From Comamonas terrigena NBRC 13299 (lineage in GTDB: Bacteria > Pseudomonadota > Gammaproteobacteria > Burkholderiales > Burkholderiaceae_C), in assembly GCF_006740045.1 (NCBI RefSeq), contig NZ_AP019749.1, positions 434,001-498,000 of the forward strand: a DNA stretch of 64,000 bases. The letters run 5' to 3'. This document shows, piece after piece, positions 1 to 9,102 of the stretch (position 1 is the stretch's first letter; each line of letters opens with the position of its first letter). The notes under the pieces were generated by a model that saw nothing but the letters and a program-made list of their open reading frames with translations, was not told the DNA's origin and ran no database searches. Position numbers and translations under genes: made by a program.

Positions 1-174
1 GCCCCGAAAGATGCCTGGCCGTGGCGTACAAGGTAGAGGGTTCCCATGCCGCGCATTGTGGGCAGGCGGCTGGCGTGCACATGTCGTGCGGGCGACGCGA
101 AAACCGTGGGCTGTCGCCTGCGCGTCCGGTGCGCCCGGGGAGCTGGGCCGCCCGTCGGGAGGCTGGGCCTGTGT

Positions 175-1125
175 TTACAGCAGGACCTGGCCGTGCACGC
201 AGGTGACCGTGTGCCCGCCCACCCACAGAGCGCCGGTGGCATCGGGGGTGATGGCGATCTCGCCCGCACGGCCCACGCACACGCCCTGGTTGGCAGTATA
301 GGGTGCCTGCAGCCAGCCCTCGGCGGTCAGCCATTGGGCCAGGGCTGCGTTCAGGCTGCCGGTGACTGGGTCTTCCATGGCCAGGGAGGAGACCAGGCCG
401 CGCACTTCCAGCTGCACGCTGGCGGCGGCTGGCGCAGTTTCACCCACGCGGCTGCCGGCAAAGGCACGCGCTTCGCGGCTGGAGCGACCGATCAGGGCGC
501 CGGCGTCTTCCTGCGGGTAGCGTGCCGCCAGTCCCAGCTTCTGGCCGGTGGCGGCCAGGCGCGGCCAGTCCGGCTCCAGGGCCAGCAATGTGTCGGGATC
601 GTCCAGCAACATACCCATCCAGGGACTGCCGTTGTACAGCTGCTGGGCGGCCAGTACCTGGGCGGGCTCCAGGCCCAGTGCCGCCGTGACCTGGGCGAGC
701 AGGGCGGGTTCCACCGCCTGGCGCTGGAGTGCCGGGGCGCAGAACGCCAGGCGCTGGTCGCGCCGGGCAATCTGCACCAGACCCTGCTGGCATTCCTGCA
801 GCACATGGGTGCTGCTGTGCGGCTGTCCGCCATGGGCCAGCCAGGCATGGCAGCTGCCCAGCGTGGGGTGGCCGGCGAAGGCCAGCTCACCCTCGGGCGT
901 GAAGATGCGCAGGCGGTAATCGGCCCCTTGTGCCGCCGCTTCGGCACTGGGCGGCAGTACAAACGTGGTTTCGGACAGATTGGTCCAACAGGCGAATTGC
1001 TGCATCTGTGCGTCAGACAGGCCGGCGGCATCCAGCACCACGGCCACCGGGTTGCCCAGGTAGGGGACGGCGGTGAAGACATCGACGGTCATCAAGGGGC
1101 GGGAGCGCAGGGCGGAGGCTGGCAT
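175..1125 (-). CDS. PhzF family phenazine biosynthesis-like isomerase
   Basis: About 316 residues, the usual size of the PhzF/YddE family. The family has a duplicated diaminopimelate-epimerase-like fold and includes isomerases, many of unknown substrate. Visible family marks are [19 protein letters not shown] near the N-terminus, the ETTFVLPPS segment with its conserved glutamate, [16 protein letters not shown] and a C-terminal DPVTGS segment. An ATG at 1125 is used because the further upstream possibility is a TTG. An internal ATG at 1092 begins directly at the conserved domain and may be the real start. It lies just downstream of an aminotransferase on the same strand. The true substrate cannot be told from sequence, and no phenazine genes are nearby. 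Family assignment is firm, function is not. Confidence 0.85.
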   Translation of the reverse strand: MPASALRSRPLMTVDVFTAVPYLGNPVAVVLDAAGLSDAQMQQFACWTNLSETTFVLPPSAEAAAQGADYRLRIFTPEGELAFAGHPTLGSCHAWLAHGGQPHSSTHVLQECQQGLVQIARRDQRLAFCAPALQRQAVEPALLAQVTAALGLEPAQVLAAQQLYNGSPWMGMLLDDPDTLLALEPDWPRLAATGQKLGLAARYPQEDAGALIGRSSREARAFAGSRVGETAPAAASVQLEVRGLVSSLAMEDPVTGSLNAALAQWLTAEGWLQAPYTANQGVCVGRAGEIAITPDATGALWVGGHTVTCVHGQVLL

Positions 1126-1240
1126 GGCGGCAGGCAAGGGCAGAAAAGAACAACGCGGTGCAGGCTGTGGCTGAACGGGTTCAGGCAGCCCGGCACCGCG
1201 CCGGAGGCGCCACGCACGGGGCGTGGCGGCAAGCAGGCGG

Positions 1241-2425
1241 TCAGGCCTGCGATTGTGCGCGGATGGCGTCCGCCAGGGCGGCGATGCCCTGGTTGATCTG
1301 CTCGGCCGACACGGTCACATAGGACAGGCGCAGGGTGTTGGTCTGGGCGTCACCGGCATAGAAAGGCGCGCCGGGCACAAAAGCCATCTGGCGCTCCACG
1401 GCCTTGGCCAGCAGGGCCTGGGCGTCCATGCCCTGGGGCAGCTGGACCCACAGGAACATGCCGCCGACCGGGCGGGTCCACTGCACGTCCAGGCCGGCCA
1501 TTTCGCGCTCCAGCGCGGTCAGCATCACATCGCGCTGGGCCTTGTACATGGCACGGATGGTGGGCACATGGCGGTCCAGGAAGCCGTCCTTGATGACTTC
1601 GGCCACCACGCGCTGGTTGAAGCTGGGGGTGTGCAGGTCGGCGGCCTGCTTGGCCTGGGTCAGCTTGCCGTAGACCGACTTGGGCGCCACGATGAAGCCA
1701 ATGCGCAGGCCGGGGGCCAGCACCTTGGAGAACGAGCCCATGTAGATCACGCCTTCGGGGTTGCGCGCGGCCAGGGGCAGGGGGGGCTCGCCTTCGTACC
1801 AGAGGTCACCGTAGGGGTTGTCTTCGATCAGCGGAATATCCAGTTCCTTGGCCTTTTCCACCAGGGCCTGGCGGCGCGCTTCGCTCATGGTGCGGCCGGT
1901 GGGGTTCTGGAAGTTGGGCAGCACGTAGGCGACGCGGGCCTTGTCGGCACCGCTGCCCACCTTGGCGGCAAAGTCGTCCACCAGCATGCCTTCGTCATCG
2001 CTGTCCACGCCCTCGGCCACCGGCTCCATGGGGGTGAAAGCCTGCAGGGCGCCCAGGTAGGTGGGCTTTTCGACCAGGATGCGGCTGCCTGCGTCCAGGA
2101 ACACCTTGCCGATCAGGTCCAGCGCCTGCTGGCTGCCGGTGGTGATCAGGATCTGCTCGGGGTCGACATTCCAGGGCAGGAAATCGGCAATCGCCTGGCG
2201 CAGGGCCGGCAGGCCTTCGGTGGTGGAGTACTGCAGAGCGGCGGCGCCGTCACGCTGCATCACGGTCTGGCAGGCGGCGGTGAACGCGTCCAGGGGGAAG
2301 GCCTTGGGGGAAGGCAGGCCACCGGCCATGCTGATGATGCCGGGGCGGTCGGTCAGCTTCAGAATTTCGCGGATCGCGGAGGAATTCATCTTGGCGGCAC
2401 GTGCAGCCAGGGTCCAGTTCGTCAT
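1241..2425 (-). CDS. PLP-dependent aminotransferase, LysN/2-aminoadipate type
   Basis: 394 residues with a complete fold-type I aminotransferase (class I/II) sequence. The N-terminal [20 protein letters not shown] followed by AGGLPSP is typical of the aminoadipate/aromatic aminotransferase group related to MocR C-terminal domains. The stretch [10 protein letters not shown] carries the cofactor-ring-binding residues, and [15 protein letters not shown] contains the lysine expected to bind pyridoxal phosphate. There is no N-terminal DNA-binding domain, so it is an enzyme rather than a MocR regulator. It probably transaminates branched, aromatic or 2-aminoadipate substrates with 2-oxoglutarate; exact specificity is unknown. 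It is transcribed with the PhzF-like gene after a 115-base gap and is unrelated to the neighbouring flagellar genes. Confidence 0.88.
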   Translation of the reverse strand: MTNWTLAARAAKMNSSAIREILKLTDRPGIISMAGGLPSPKAFPLDAFTAACQTVMQRDGAAALQYSTTEGLPALRQAIADFLPWNVDPEQILITTGSQQALDLIGKVFLDAGSRILVEKPTYLGALQAFTPMEPVAEGVDSDDEGMLVDDFAAKVGSGADKARVAYVLPNFQNPTGRTMSEARRQALVEKAKELDIPLIEDNPYGDLWYEGEPPLPLAARNPEGVIYMGSFSKVLAPGLRIGFIVAPKSVYGKLTQAKQAADLHTPSFNQRVVAEVIKDGFLDRHVPTIRAMYKAQRDVMLTALEREMAGLDVQWTRPVGGMFLWVQLPQGMDAQALLAKAVERQMAFVPGAPFYAGDAQTNTLRLSYVTVSAEQINQGIAALADAIRAQSQA

Positions 2426-2709
2426 AACTCAATCTCAAAAATCGGCGCACGCCCTGTGCGGGCGCGTTGCGGCGGAAGGAGCATGCCGTTGTGCAGCATG
2501 TGCCGGCGAGCAGTGCGAGCGCTGGCATCGGCAGGCGCAGGCAGGGACGGTCGGCAGGAAACAGGGGGCACAGCCTTTGGGGATAACGCAGGCTGCGGAT
2601 GAGAGCTATTGTGGGGGGGCGGATGGCATGGCTGGGAAAGTTGGGGGAAAAAACTGTGTGCAGTCTGGGGGTGTCAGGCACCAAATTGGGGACGGGATAG
2701 GAGTCCGGC

Positions 2710-3309
2710 TCAGGCCCGCAGCATCCACGCCGCGGTCAGCACCAGCAGCGCGGCCATGCCACGGTTGAACCACAACAGCCGCCGGCCCTGGGCCAGCCAG
2801 CCGCGCAGCAGCGCACCGATGCAGGCATAGAGCAGGTTGCTGGCAAAGGCATAGCAGACCATGACCGGCAGCACCACGGCCAGGCGCTGCAGGCCATCGG
2901 GCTGGCCGGCCACCCAGCCGGCGACGATGGTAAGCGCCAGCAGCCAGGCCTTGATATTGACGAACTGCAGGGCCACGCCCTGCCAGAAGCCGACCTGCAG
3001 CTGTTCGCTGCGGGCCTGGGCCAGCTGGCCGCTGTTCCACAGCCGGAATGCCAGCCATAGCAAATAGGCAATGCCCACGCCCTGGATCAGCCAGCGCAGC
3101 GCCGGGGCGGCCGTGACCATGGCGCCGATGCCGGCAGCGCACAACAGCAGCAACAGGCTCCAGCCGCAGGGTACGGCCAGCACAAAGCGCATGCTGCGAC
3201 GCAGGCCGAGGTTGGCGGCCAGGGCGGTGGACAAGGTGGTGTTGGGGCCGGGGCTGAAGCTCATGGCCGAGGCCAGCACCAGCAGGGCGGTGAATTCGTG
3301 CAAAGGCAT
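2710..3309 (-). CDS. LysE/RhtB family amino-acid exporter
   Basis: 199 residues from the ATG at 3309; a TTG 15 bases upstream is less likely. The N-terminal segment with FSPGPNTTL matches the GPN motif of LysE/RhtB exporters. About five to six hydrophobic segments follow, as expected for this small inner-membrane family, which exports lysine, threonine, homoserine or related amino acids. The substrate cannot be read from sequence. It lies upstream of the aminotransferase on the same strand with a 284-base gap, so it probably has its own transcript. No recognisable gene lies in that gap. Confidence 0.85.
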   Translation of the reverse strand: MPLHEFTALLVLASAMSFSPGPNTTLSTALAANLGLRRSMRFVLAVPCGWSLLLLLCAAGIGAMVTAAPALRWLIQGVGIAYLLWLAFRLWNSGQLAQARSEQLQVGFWQGVALQFVNIKAWLLALTIVAGWVAGQPDGLQRLAVVLPVMVCYAFASNLLYACIGALLRGWLAQGRRLLWFNRGMAALLVLTAAWMLRA

Positions 3310-3569
3310 GGGAGACGGGTGCAATCCCTGCCACTGTAGGCGCGCTCGCCCCGCTTGCCTACGGCGCTATCCCTAGGGTGCAGCCTTGGGTGTGGGGGGC
3401 ATGCGCTGCGGCAAAGCCAGAAAAGGTGCTGCTGAAGCGGCTGTCTGGGCTGGTTGTCCGGTCCCGTTCGCCCACATGGGCACCGGCGCTCATTGAAGCC
3501 ACGGCGCAGTGGGCGTACCGCTGCGCTGGCTGTGTCGTGCTTTTCGGCACACTGCCGCAGAGGGGTTTT

Positions 3570-4793
3570 TTACAGCGCCAGGCGCTCGGCCGGCCATTCG
3601 CTGATGGTGCGCAGCAGCGTGCGGTTCACATGCTCGAGGTCGATGTCGTAGCGCGCGCACAGCTCACGCACCACCGGGCCGTCTTCCTTTTCCAGCGCCT
3701 TGGCCAGCAGCAGGCTGGGAGCGTAGGGGCCGTCTTCCTCCACCGCGGCTTCGTGGATGCGTTCGGACAGCGGCAGGCGCTGCAGCGTCTGGCTCAGCGG
3801 CTCGTCCAGCAGCTCATCGAGGCGCGAGAACAGGCCGCACAGATAGACCTCGCTGCGCAGCTCCTGGCTGACGCCAGGGTCCAGCAGGCGCTCGGTCAGC
3901 TGGGCACGCATCACGGTGGCGGCGCGTATGGGCTGCAGGTCCTTGTCGGCGCTGGCCTGGGTCAGCTGGTTGGCCAGCCACTGCTTGAGCTGGCTGTAGC
4001 CCAGCATCACAAAACCCATGCGCAGCGAGTCCACGCCCGAGCGCAGGGCCAGCGAGGCCGAGTTGGTGAACACCATGAAGCGGTAGGCCAGCATGGGGTC
4101 TTCGCTCAGGATCTGCTCGAAGGTTTCAAAGGATTCGTCCGCATCCACGGCCTTGAGCAGGCGCATCACATGGTCGTGGCTGGGTGCCAGTGCACGTTCG
4201 CCGCGCAGCTTGTGCTGCACGTCTTCCGAAGGCCAGCCCGCGATGGCGGCGGCGCGGTGCTGGTCCAGGCAGCGGTGCATGATGGCGCGGCTGTGCAGTT
4301 CTTCGTATATCTGACCGTCCAGCAGTGCCAGGTGCTCGGGTGCCGGAGCGCCGGGCGACAGCTGCATCAGCTGGATGGCGTCCTGCGGGGCCAGGCGCAG
4401 CATGCTGCTGGCGAACCAGCGGGCGCTGTCGGCGTCGGGCAGATCGTTGAGCGCGCCGCGCCATACCAGGCGTACACCGCGGGCCTGGGCACGCTGCACC
4501 AGGTCGTAGAGCGCAGAATCGGCCAGCCATTCGCCGCGCACTTCGATCAGTTGCTGCGCATCGCGTACGGTGTGCTGCAGCAGCAGACCCAGCAGGTGGC
4601 GCGACTGGGGCGACAGAATGAGCCGGGGCGCCGTGGGCGCCGCCATTTCCTGCAGCATGCGCAGGAAATGCGGGACATCGGGCTGGTCGTCGCCACCCTC
4701 GTGCATGAACAACTGCACACCCACCAGTTTGCGGGCGGCATTCCACAGGGGGCGGTAGCCCAGGGCCAAAGAGGTGAGCGCAGTCTGAACCAT
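3570..4793 (-). CDS. HDOD domain protein with degenerate EAL-like N-terminus
   Basis: 407 residues. The first ~180 residues align by pattern with the N-terminal part of YuxH-type EAL-HDOD proteins (ALGYRPLWNAARKLVGVQLF resembles the usual opening), but no EVL/EAL catalytic glutamate motif is visible, so phosphodiesterase activity is unlikely. From about residue 215 an HDOD-like region follows (FETFEQILSEDPMLAYRFM, then LRMGFVMLGYSQLKQWL). HDOD proteins are signalling scaffolds, often tied to motility or c-di-GMP. It lies 29 bases downstream of flgL on the same strand, so it may be co-transcribed with the late flg genes. Domain call is fairly secure; role is inferred from context. Confidence 0.75.
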   Translation of the reverse strand: MVQTALTSLALGYRPLWNAARKLVGVQLFMHEGGDDQPDVPHFLRMLQEMAAPTAPRLILSPQSRHLLGLLLQHTVRDAQQLIEVRGEWLADSALYDLVQRAQARGVRLVWRGALNDLPDADSARWFASSMLRLAPQDAIQLMQLSPGAPAPEHLALLDGQIYEELHSRAIMHRCLDQHRAAAIAGWPSEDVQHKLRGERALAPSHDHVMRLLKAVDADESFETFEQILSEDPMLAYRFMVFTNSASLALRSGVDSLRMGFVMLGYSQLKQWLANQLTQASADKDLQPIRAATVMRAQLTERLLDPGVSQELRSEVYLCGLFSRLDELLDEPLSQTLQRLPLSERIHEAAVEEDGPYAPSLLLAKALEKEDGPVVRELCARYDIDLEHVNRTLLRTISEWPAERLAL

Positions 4794-4822
4794 GCAGCGA
4801 TATTAGGCCGAAGCCCGCCCCG

Positions 4823-6106
4823 TCAGTTGATGAAATTGAACAGCGACAGCTTCTGGATGGAAGCGTAGGACTGCATGGCGGCCGACACCGTCAGCTGCTG
4901 GTTTTGCAGCAGGGACAGCGCGGCAATGTATTCCGAATCGTTCATGTCTTCGGCGGCGGCGCGCTGGCCTTCCATCTGCTCGTTGCGGGCCAGCAGGGTT
5001 TTGCCGATGCGGTCGGACTGTTGCATCAGATCGCCGGCATAGCTGCGCACCGTCGAGACACGGTTCATGGCGGTGTCGATTTCGGCCTGCACCTTGGCCA
5101 GGCCATGGGCCAGTTCGCCGAAGGCGGTGGTGCCATCCATCTTGCCGCTGTTGCGGGAGGCGGCAATGGCGCTGTCCAGCACCGAGAACAGGTCGGTGCG
5201 TTCGCTTTGCTTGACGGTGAAACCGTCGCCGTTGGCCGGCACGCCGGTGATGGTCAGGTCCATGCCGCCCACGCGGATGGCGTCCCCCGACTTGTAGGCC
5301 AGGTTGGTCATGGGGTTGCCCGCCGTGTCATTGACCGGGTTGCCTGCGCTGTCGACCACGCTGTAGGTGGTCTTGCCGGTGGCGTCCACCGCAAACTGGA
5401 TGGTCTGCGGGCCCACGAAGGCGGCGGCGGCCGAAGGGTCCTTGATGGTGCCGACATTGCTCCAGGCCTTGCCGGTGTTGGGGGTGTAGGTGGGCGGGGT
5501 GGTGGCCGGGGTCACTTCCACGCCCAGTTCCACGGCCAGCACGCCGTTGCCGGTGGAGCCGCTCATGAAGGCCAGGGCGCCGTCCAGGGTGCTGGCGATG
5601 CCGTAGTCGCTGCTCGACTGCTGGCCGGCCTGGCCGTCGTACTGGTACTTGCCGGAGATAACCTGCTCCTGGCTGTCCAGGCCGCGGAACAGGGGCAGGC
5701 CGTTGCTGTCCTTGCGGTTGGCGTAGCCCAGGATCTGGTTGCGCAGGCTTTCCATCTGCTGCACCAGGGCATCGCGTTCGGTCTGGGTGAAGCTGCCGTT
5801 GCCAGCCTGCACGGTCAGGTCGCGAAAGGCCTGCAGCGCGTCCACCATTTCGCCCAAGGTCGATTCGCCATAGGTGATGGTGGCTGTCTGCGCGTCCAGC
5901 GCGCGCTGGTCGGTGTCCAGGCGCGACAGGCGGGTGCGGGCACGTTCGGCCTGGGCGGCGCCGACGGGGTCGTCGCTGGCGCGCAGGACTTTTTTCTTGG
6001 CCGAGACATGCTCGATCTGGTCGGCCAGCTCTTTTTGCTGCTTGCTCAACATGTTCACGGTGTTCGCGTACATGGTGGCCGTGCTGTAACGGTTGACGTT
6101 CGCCAT
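4823..6106 (-). CDS. flgL: Flagellar hook-filament junction protein FlgL
   Basis: 427 residues. FlgL (HAP3) is the second junction protein between hook and filament. The N-terminus (NRYSTATMYANTVNMLS) and C-terminus (LSLLQNQQLTVSAAMQSYA) carry the coiled-coil heptads shared with flagellins, and the middle is a variable surface domain with TTPPTYTPNTGKAWSN-type low-complexity stretches. It is longer than the enterobacterial protein (about 317 residues) because of this middle insertion, as is common in betaproteobacteria. A Shine-Dalgarno-like TAGGAG precedes the ATG. It is 17 bases after flgK in the same minus-strand operon. Confidence 0.95.
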   Translation of the reverse strand: MANVNRYSTATMYANTVNMLSKQQKELADQIEHVSAKKKVLRASDDPVGAAQAERARTRLSRLDTDQRALDAQTATITYGESTLGEMVDALQAFRDLTVQAGNGSFTQTERDALVQQMESLRNQILGYANRKDSNGLPLFRGLDSQEQVISGKYQYDGQAGQQSSSDYGIASTLDGALAFMSGSTGNGVLAVELGVEVTPATTPPTYTPNTGKAWSNVGTIKDPSAAAAFVGPQTIQFAVDATGKTTYSVVDSAGNPVNDTAGNPMTNLAYKSGDAIRVGGMDLTITGVPANGDGFTVKQSERTDLFSVLDSAIAASRNSGKMDGTTAFGELAHGLAKVQAEIDTAMNRVSTVRSYAGDLMQQSDRIGKTLLARNEQMEGQRAAAEDMNDSEYIAALSLLQNQQLTVSAAMQSYASIQKLSLFNFIN

Positions 6107-6123
6107 GGAAAGCTCCTACAGAA

Positions 6124-8106
6124 TCAGTGGTTGACGGCGTTGAGCACGCTGTCAAAAAGGCTTTGGGCGATCTGGATCACCTTGGCCGACGCCTGGTAGG
6201 CCTGCTGGAACTGCAGCAGGCGGGCCGCTTCCTCGTCCTGGTTCACGCCGGAGACTGCGGTGCGTTCGTTTTCCAGGCTGGCCGCCACATTGGCGGACAG
6301 CTCGGCGGCGTACTGGGCGCTTTGGGTGCGGGTGCCGACCACGGCCATGGCCGAGGAGAAGCCGTCGGTCAGCGTGGTGCCGTTGTCGAAGATCTTGGCA
6401 TCGCGCAGATCCAGGAAGGCCGTGGCATTGCCGGAGTTGCGCTTCCAGGCGTCGCCCAGCGCGGGTTCCAGGGCATTGCTCACCTGCACGGTGTCGCCGG
6501 TCTTGGGCGTGCCGTTCAGCGTGATCTGCCAGCCGTCGATGTTGATGGGCTTGCCCGATTGGTAGGGCTGGGGGCCCGACAGGTTGCCGGGGTAGTCGTA
6601 GGTGATGGCGCCCGTGCCGGGATCGACCGTGAAGGTGATGGCCACCGGGGTGCCGATGGGCGGCACACCCGTGCCCGTGGACTTGAGCTGCAGCAGCTGC
6701 AAGGTGCCCTGGTTGTCCTGGCTGATGGCCGCCGACACGGGGTTGGAAACGGCCAGATCCTCGGGCGTGTAGACCAGGGCCTTGATGTCGCTGGCGGCGG
6801 AGCTGAAGGGCTTGAACAGAATGCTCTGGCCTTGTGCTCCCGAATTGGCATCGGCATCCAGCGAGAAGGTCAGTCCGTCGACCGTGAAGGTGGAGGAACC
6901 GGCGGTGGGGCCGGCGGCATAGCCCAGTGCGGGGTCGGTCAGGGCACGGGTCTTGCCGTCCGACAGGCGCACGATCTTGGTGTCGGCCGGGTGGCTGGCA
7001 CCGAACACGATTTTGTAGTCCGAGGCCACCAGGGCATGGGTGTCGGTGAACGCGACCGAGGCCGAGGGCGTTCCCAGGTCATAGCCGGGGATGTTGCTGT
7101 AGCCCGGCATGCTGGTGGGCAGGGCAAACAATTCGGTGCCGGGCACGCCGCTGAGCGTCAGGCCCAGCTGGTTCTGCTTGTTCAGCTCGGTCCCGATGGA
7201 CAGCGCCAGGCGGCCCATCAGGTTGCGCCCTTCGACCAGATCTTCGTTGTTGAACTTGAGCAGGCCCGCAATCTCGCCGCCCGCCACCATGCCTGCCGTC
7301 AGTTCCACCTTCTCGCCATTGGGCTGGCTGAAGTACAGCGACAGCTTGCCGCTGCCGGGGTAGTTGGTGGATTCGCTGACGCTCAGCTGCGCGGCGCTGG
7401 CGCCCAGCACCAGGGCCTGGCTGCCACCCACGAACAGGTTGATGCTGCCGTCATCGGCCGCCACCTGGGTGGTCTTGACGTACTGGTTGATCTCGCGGAC
7501 CACCTGGTCGCGCTGGTCCAGCAGGTCGTTGGGGCTGTGGCCGGCGGCCAGGGCACGGCTAATCTGGGTGTTGAGCGTGGCCACCTGGGTGGCCAGGCTG
7601 TTGACCACGATCACATCGTTGCCGATCTGCTGCTTGGTGACGTAGTCCTGCTCTTCCAGCGCCGTGGAGGAGGCGCGAAAGCGCGATGCCAGCTCGGACA
7701 TGCGGGTGAGCACCACATTGCGTGCCGTGGAGTCGGTCGGCGAGGTTTCCAGGTCGGCAAACGCATTCATCATGTTGGTGATGGCGGCACCCAGGCCTGC
7801 GTCACCGCCGGCGTAGACGTCCTGCATCTGCGTCAGCGACTGGGAGCGTGCGGCATCGGCGGCGCTGGCGGCGTTGGCCGCGTTGGATTGCTTGTTCAGC
7901 AGCTCGCTGTAGTTGCGCATCACCGTAGCGACGGACACGCCGTTGCCGATGTAGCCGTTGCCCCGGTTCTGGCCGGCGACGGTCTGCAGCGCCACGGTCT
8001 GGCGCGAATACCCCGGCGTGTTGACGTTGGCAATGTTGTGGCCGATGGTCTGTAGGGCAGCCTGGTTGGCCGTCAGGGCCGAGACTCCGACATTCAGTAA
8101 GCTCAT
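6124..8106 (-). CDS. flgK: Flagellar hook-associated protein FlgK
   Basis: 660 residues. FlgK (HAP1) is the first junction protein on the hook tip. The start LLNVGVSALTANQAALQTIG followed by HNIANVNTPGYSRQ is the rod/hook-family N-terminal signature, and the C-terminal EEAARLLQFQQAYQASAKVI is the matching C-terminal helix. The large variable middle (about 200-560) explains the greater length than the ~550-residue enterobacterial protein. AAGGAAG lies upstream of the ATG. It follows flgJ by 12 bases. Confidence 0.97.
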   Translation of the reverse strand: MSLLNVGVSALTANQAALQTIGHNIANVNTPGYSRQTVALQTVAGQNRGNGYIGNGVSVATVMRNYSELLNKQSNAANAASAADAARSQSLTQMQDVYAGGDAGLGAAITNMMNAFADLETSPTDSTARNVVLTRMSELASRFRASSTALEEQDYVTKQQIGNDVIVVNSLATQVATLNTQISRALAAGHSPNDLLDQRDQVVREINQYVKTTQVAADDGSINLFVGGSQALVLGASAAQLSVSESTNYPGSGKLSLYFSQPNGEKVELTAGMVAGGEIAGLLKFNNEDLVEGRNLMGRLALSIGTELNKQNQLGLTLSGVPGTELFALPTSMPGYSNIPGYDLGTPSASVAFTDTHALVASDYKIVFGASHPADTKIVRLSDGKTRALTDPALGYAAGPTAGSSTFTVDGLTFSLDADANSGAQGQSILFKPFSSAASDIKALVYTPEDLAVSNPVSAAISQDNQGTLQLLQLKSTGTGVPPIGTPVAITFTVDPGTGAITYDYPGNLSGPQPYQSGKPINIDGWQITLNGTPKTGDTVQVSNALEPALGDAWKRNSGNATAFLDLRDAKIFDNGTTLTDGFSSAMAVVGTRTQSAQYAAELSANVAASLENERTAVSGVNQDEEAARLLQFQQAYQASAKVIQIAQSLFDSVLNAVNH

Positions 8107-8118
8107 GTTGGCGCTTCC

Positions 8119-9102
8119 TTAAGCTTGGTTGCTGCGCTGCACGGCCACGGCACTTTCGATGGCGCGGGTCAGCTTGTTGGCGTATTGGGGATCGGTGGCG
8201 TAGCCCGCTTGCTGCAGGGCCTTGGCGTAGGCATTGGCCGAGCCGGCGCTGGCCACGTTCTGGGCCTGTTCGTAGCGCGGGTTCTCGGTGATCAGGCGGG
8301 CGTAGTCGCGGAACGACTCTTCATACGAGTCGTAGGCGCGGAACTTGGCCTTGACCTTGCGGGGCACGCCGTCGATGTATTCGGTGGTGGTGACTTCGGC
8401 CACCTTGCCGTTCCAGCCCTTGCCGGCCTTGATGCCGAACAGGTTGAAGGAGTTGCTGCCGTCGGCGTTGCGGATGGCGCTCTTGCCCCAGCCGGTTTCA
8501 TGGCCGGCCTGGCCCACCATGAAGCTGGCGGGAATGCCGCTTTCCTGGGCCACGCGCTGCGCGGAGGGCAGGTGCGCCTGGACAAAGCTGTCGCGTCCCT
8601 TGGGGGGCGGCGCATAGGCGTCCACCGCCGGGGTGCTGCCCTTGCTCCAGCTGCTGCCGCTCAGGCTGGTGGCGGCCCGGCTCTGGCTGGCAAAGCTGAG
8701 GGTGGACGTCATGCTGAAGTTGCGCTGCGCCAGGGCGTTGTCATCGCCCAGCAGGCTGGACAGCTCGCCGGTCACATTGGCGGCTGCGAGGTTGTCCTTG
8801 CCGATGGAGCGCGAGATCTGGGCCGTGATGGCATCGCTCAGGCCACGGGGCATGCCGGACATGGCGACCGACATCTGCTGGTCGTACATGTCGTTGGCTA
8901 GGCTGGTGGCCGAGTTGTCCAGCAGGCCCGACTTCATGGTCGCGTCGCGCATGCTCTTGATCATCTCGCGCATGAACAGCGATTCGAGCTGCTTGGCCGC
9001 TTCGCGTGCGGCCTTGGGGTCATTCGACTGGGTCTTGAGCGAGTTGAGGGACTGGACGTCGCTGACCAGCGCGTTCTGGGCGTTGAAGGAGAGGGAGCTC
9101 AT
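8119..9102 (-). CDS. flgJ: Flagellar rod assembly protein / muramidase FlgJ
   Basis: 327 residues with the usual two-domain plan. The N-terminal rod-capping domain covers roughly residues 1-110 (AAKQLESLFMREMIKSMRDA). The C-terminal glucosaminidase domain covers about 165-315 and carries FMVGQAGHETGWGKS with the catalytic glutamate, then NSFNLFGIKAG. It digests peptidoglycan so the rod can pass through the periplasm. A strong GGAGGTGAT lies just upstream of the ATG. Its start overlaps the end of flgI by four bases (ATGA), suggesting translational coupling. Confidence 0.96.
   Translation of the reverse strand: MSSLSFNAQNALVSDVQSLNSLKTQSNDPKAAREAAKQLESLFMREMIKSMRDATMKSGLLDNSATSLANDMYDQQMSVAMSGMPRGLSDAITAQISRSIGKDNLAAANVTGELSSLLGDDNALAQRNFSMTSTLSFASQSRAATSLSGSSWSKGSTPAVDAYAPPPKGRDSFVQAHLPSAQRVAQESGIPASFMVGQAGHETGWGKSAIRNADGSNSFNLFGIKAGKGWNGKVAEVTTTEYIDGVPRKVKAKFRAYDSYEESFRDYARLITENPRYEQAQNVASAGSANAYAKALQQAGYATDPQYANKLTRAIESAVAVQRSNQA

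Noticed and set aside
1..174. Possible gene end at the left border
   Set aside because: Several short frames overlap here, none with motifs or a ribosome-binding site.
46..1296. Long plus-strand reading frame opposite the PhzF-like gene
   Set aside because: It mirrors the minus-strand gene, has Gly/Gln/His-rich composition typical of antisense frames in GC-rich DNA and shows no family motifs.
6127..8055. 642-codon plus-strand frame opposite flgK
   Set aside because: Antisense shadow of a well-identified gene, low-complexity Gly/Val/Ala/His composition and no motif.
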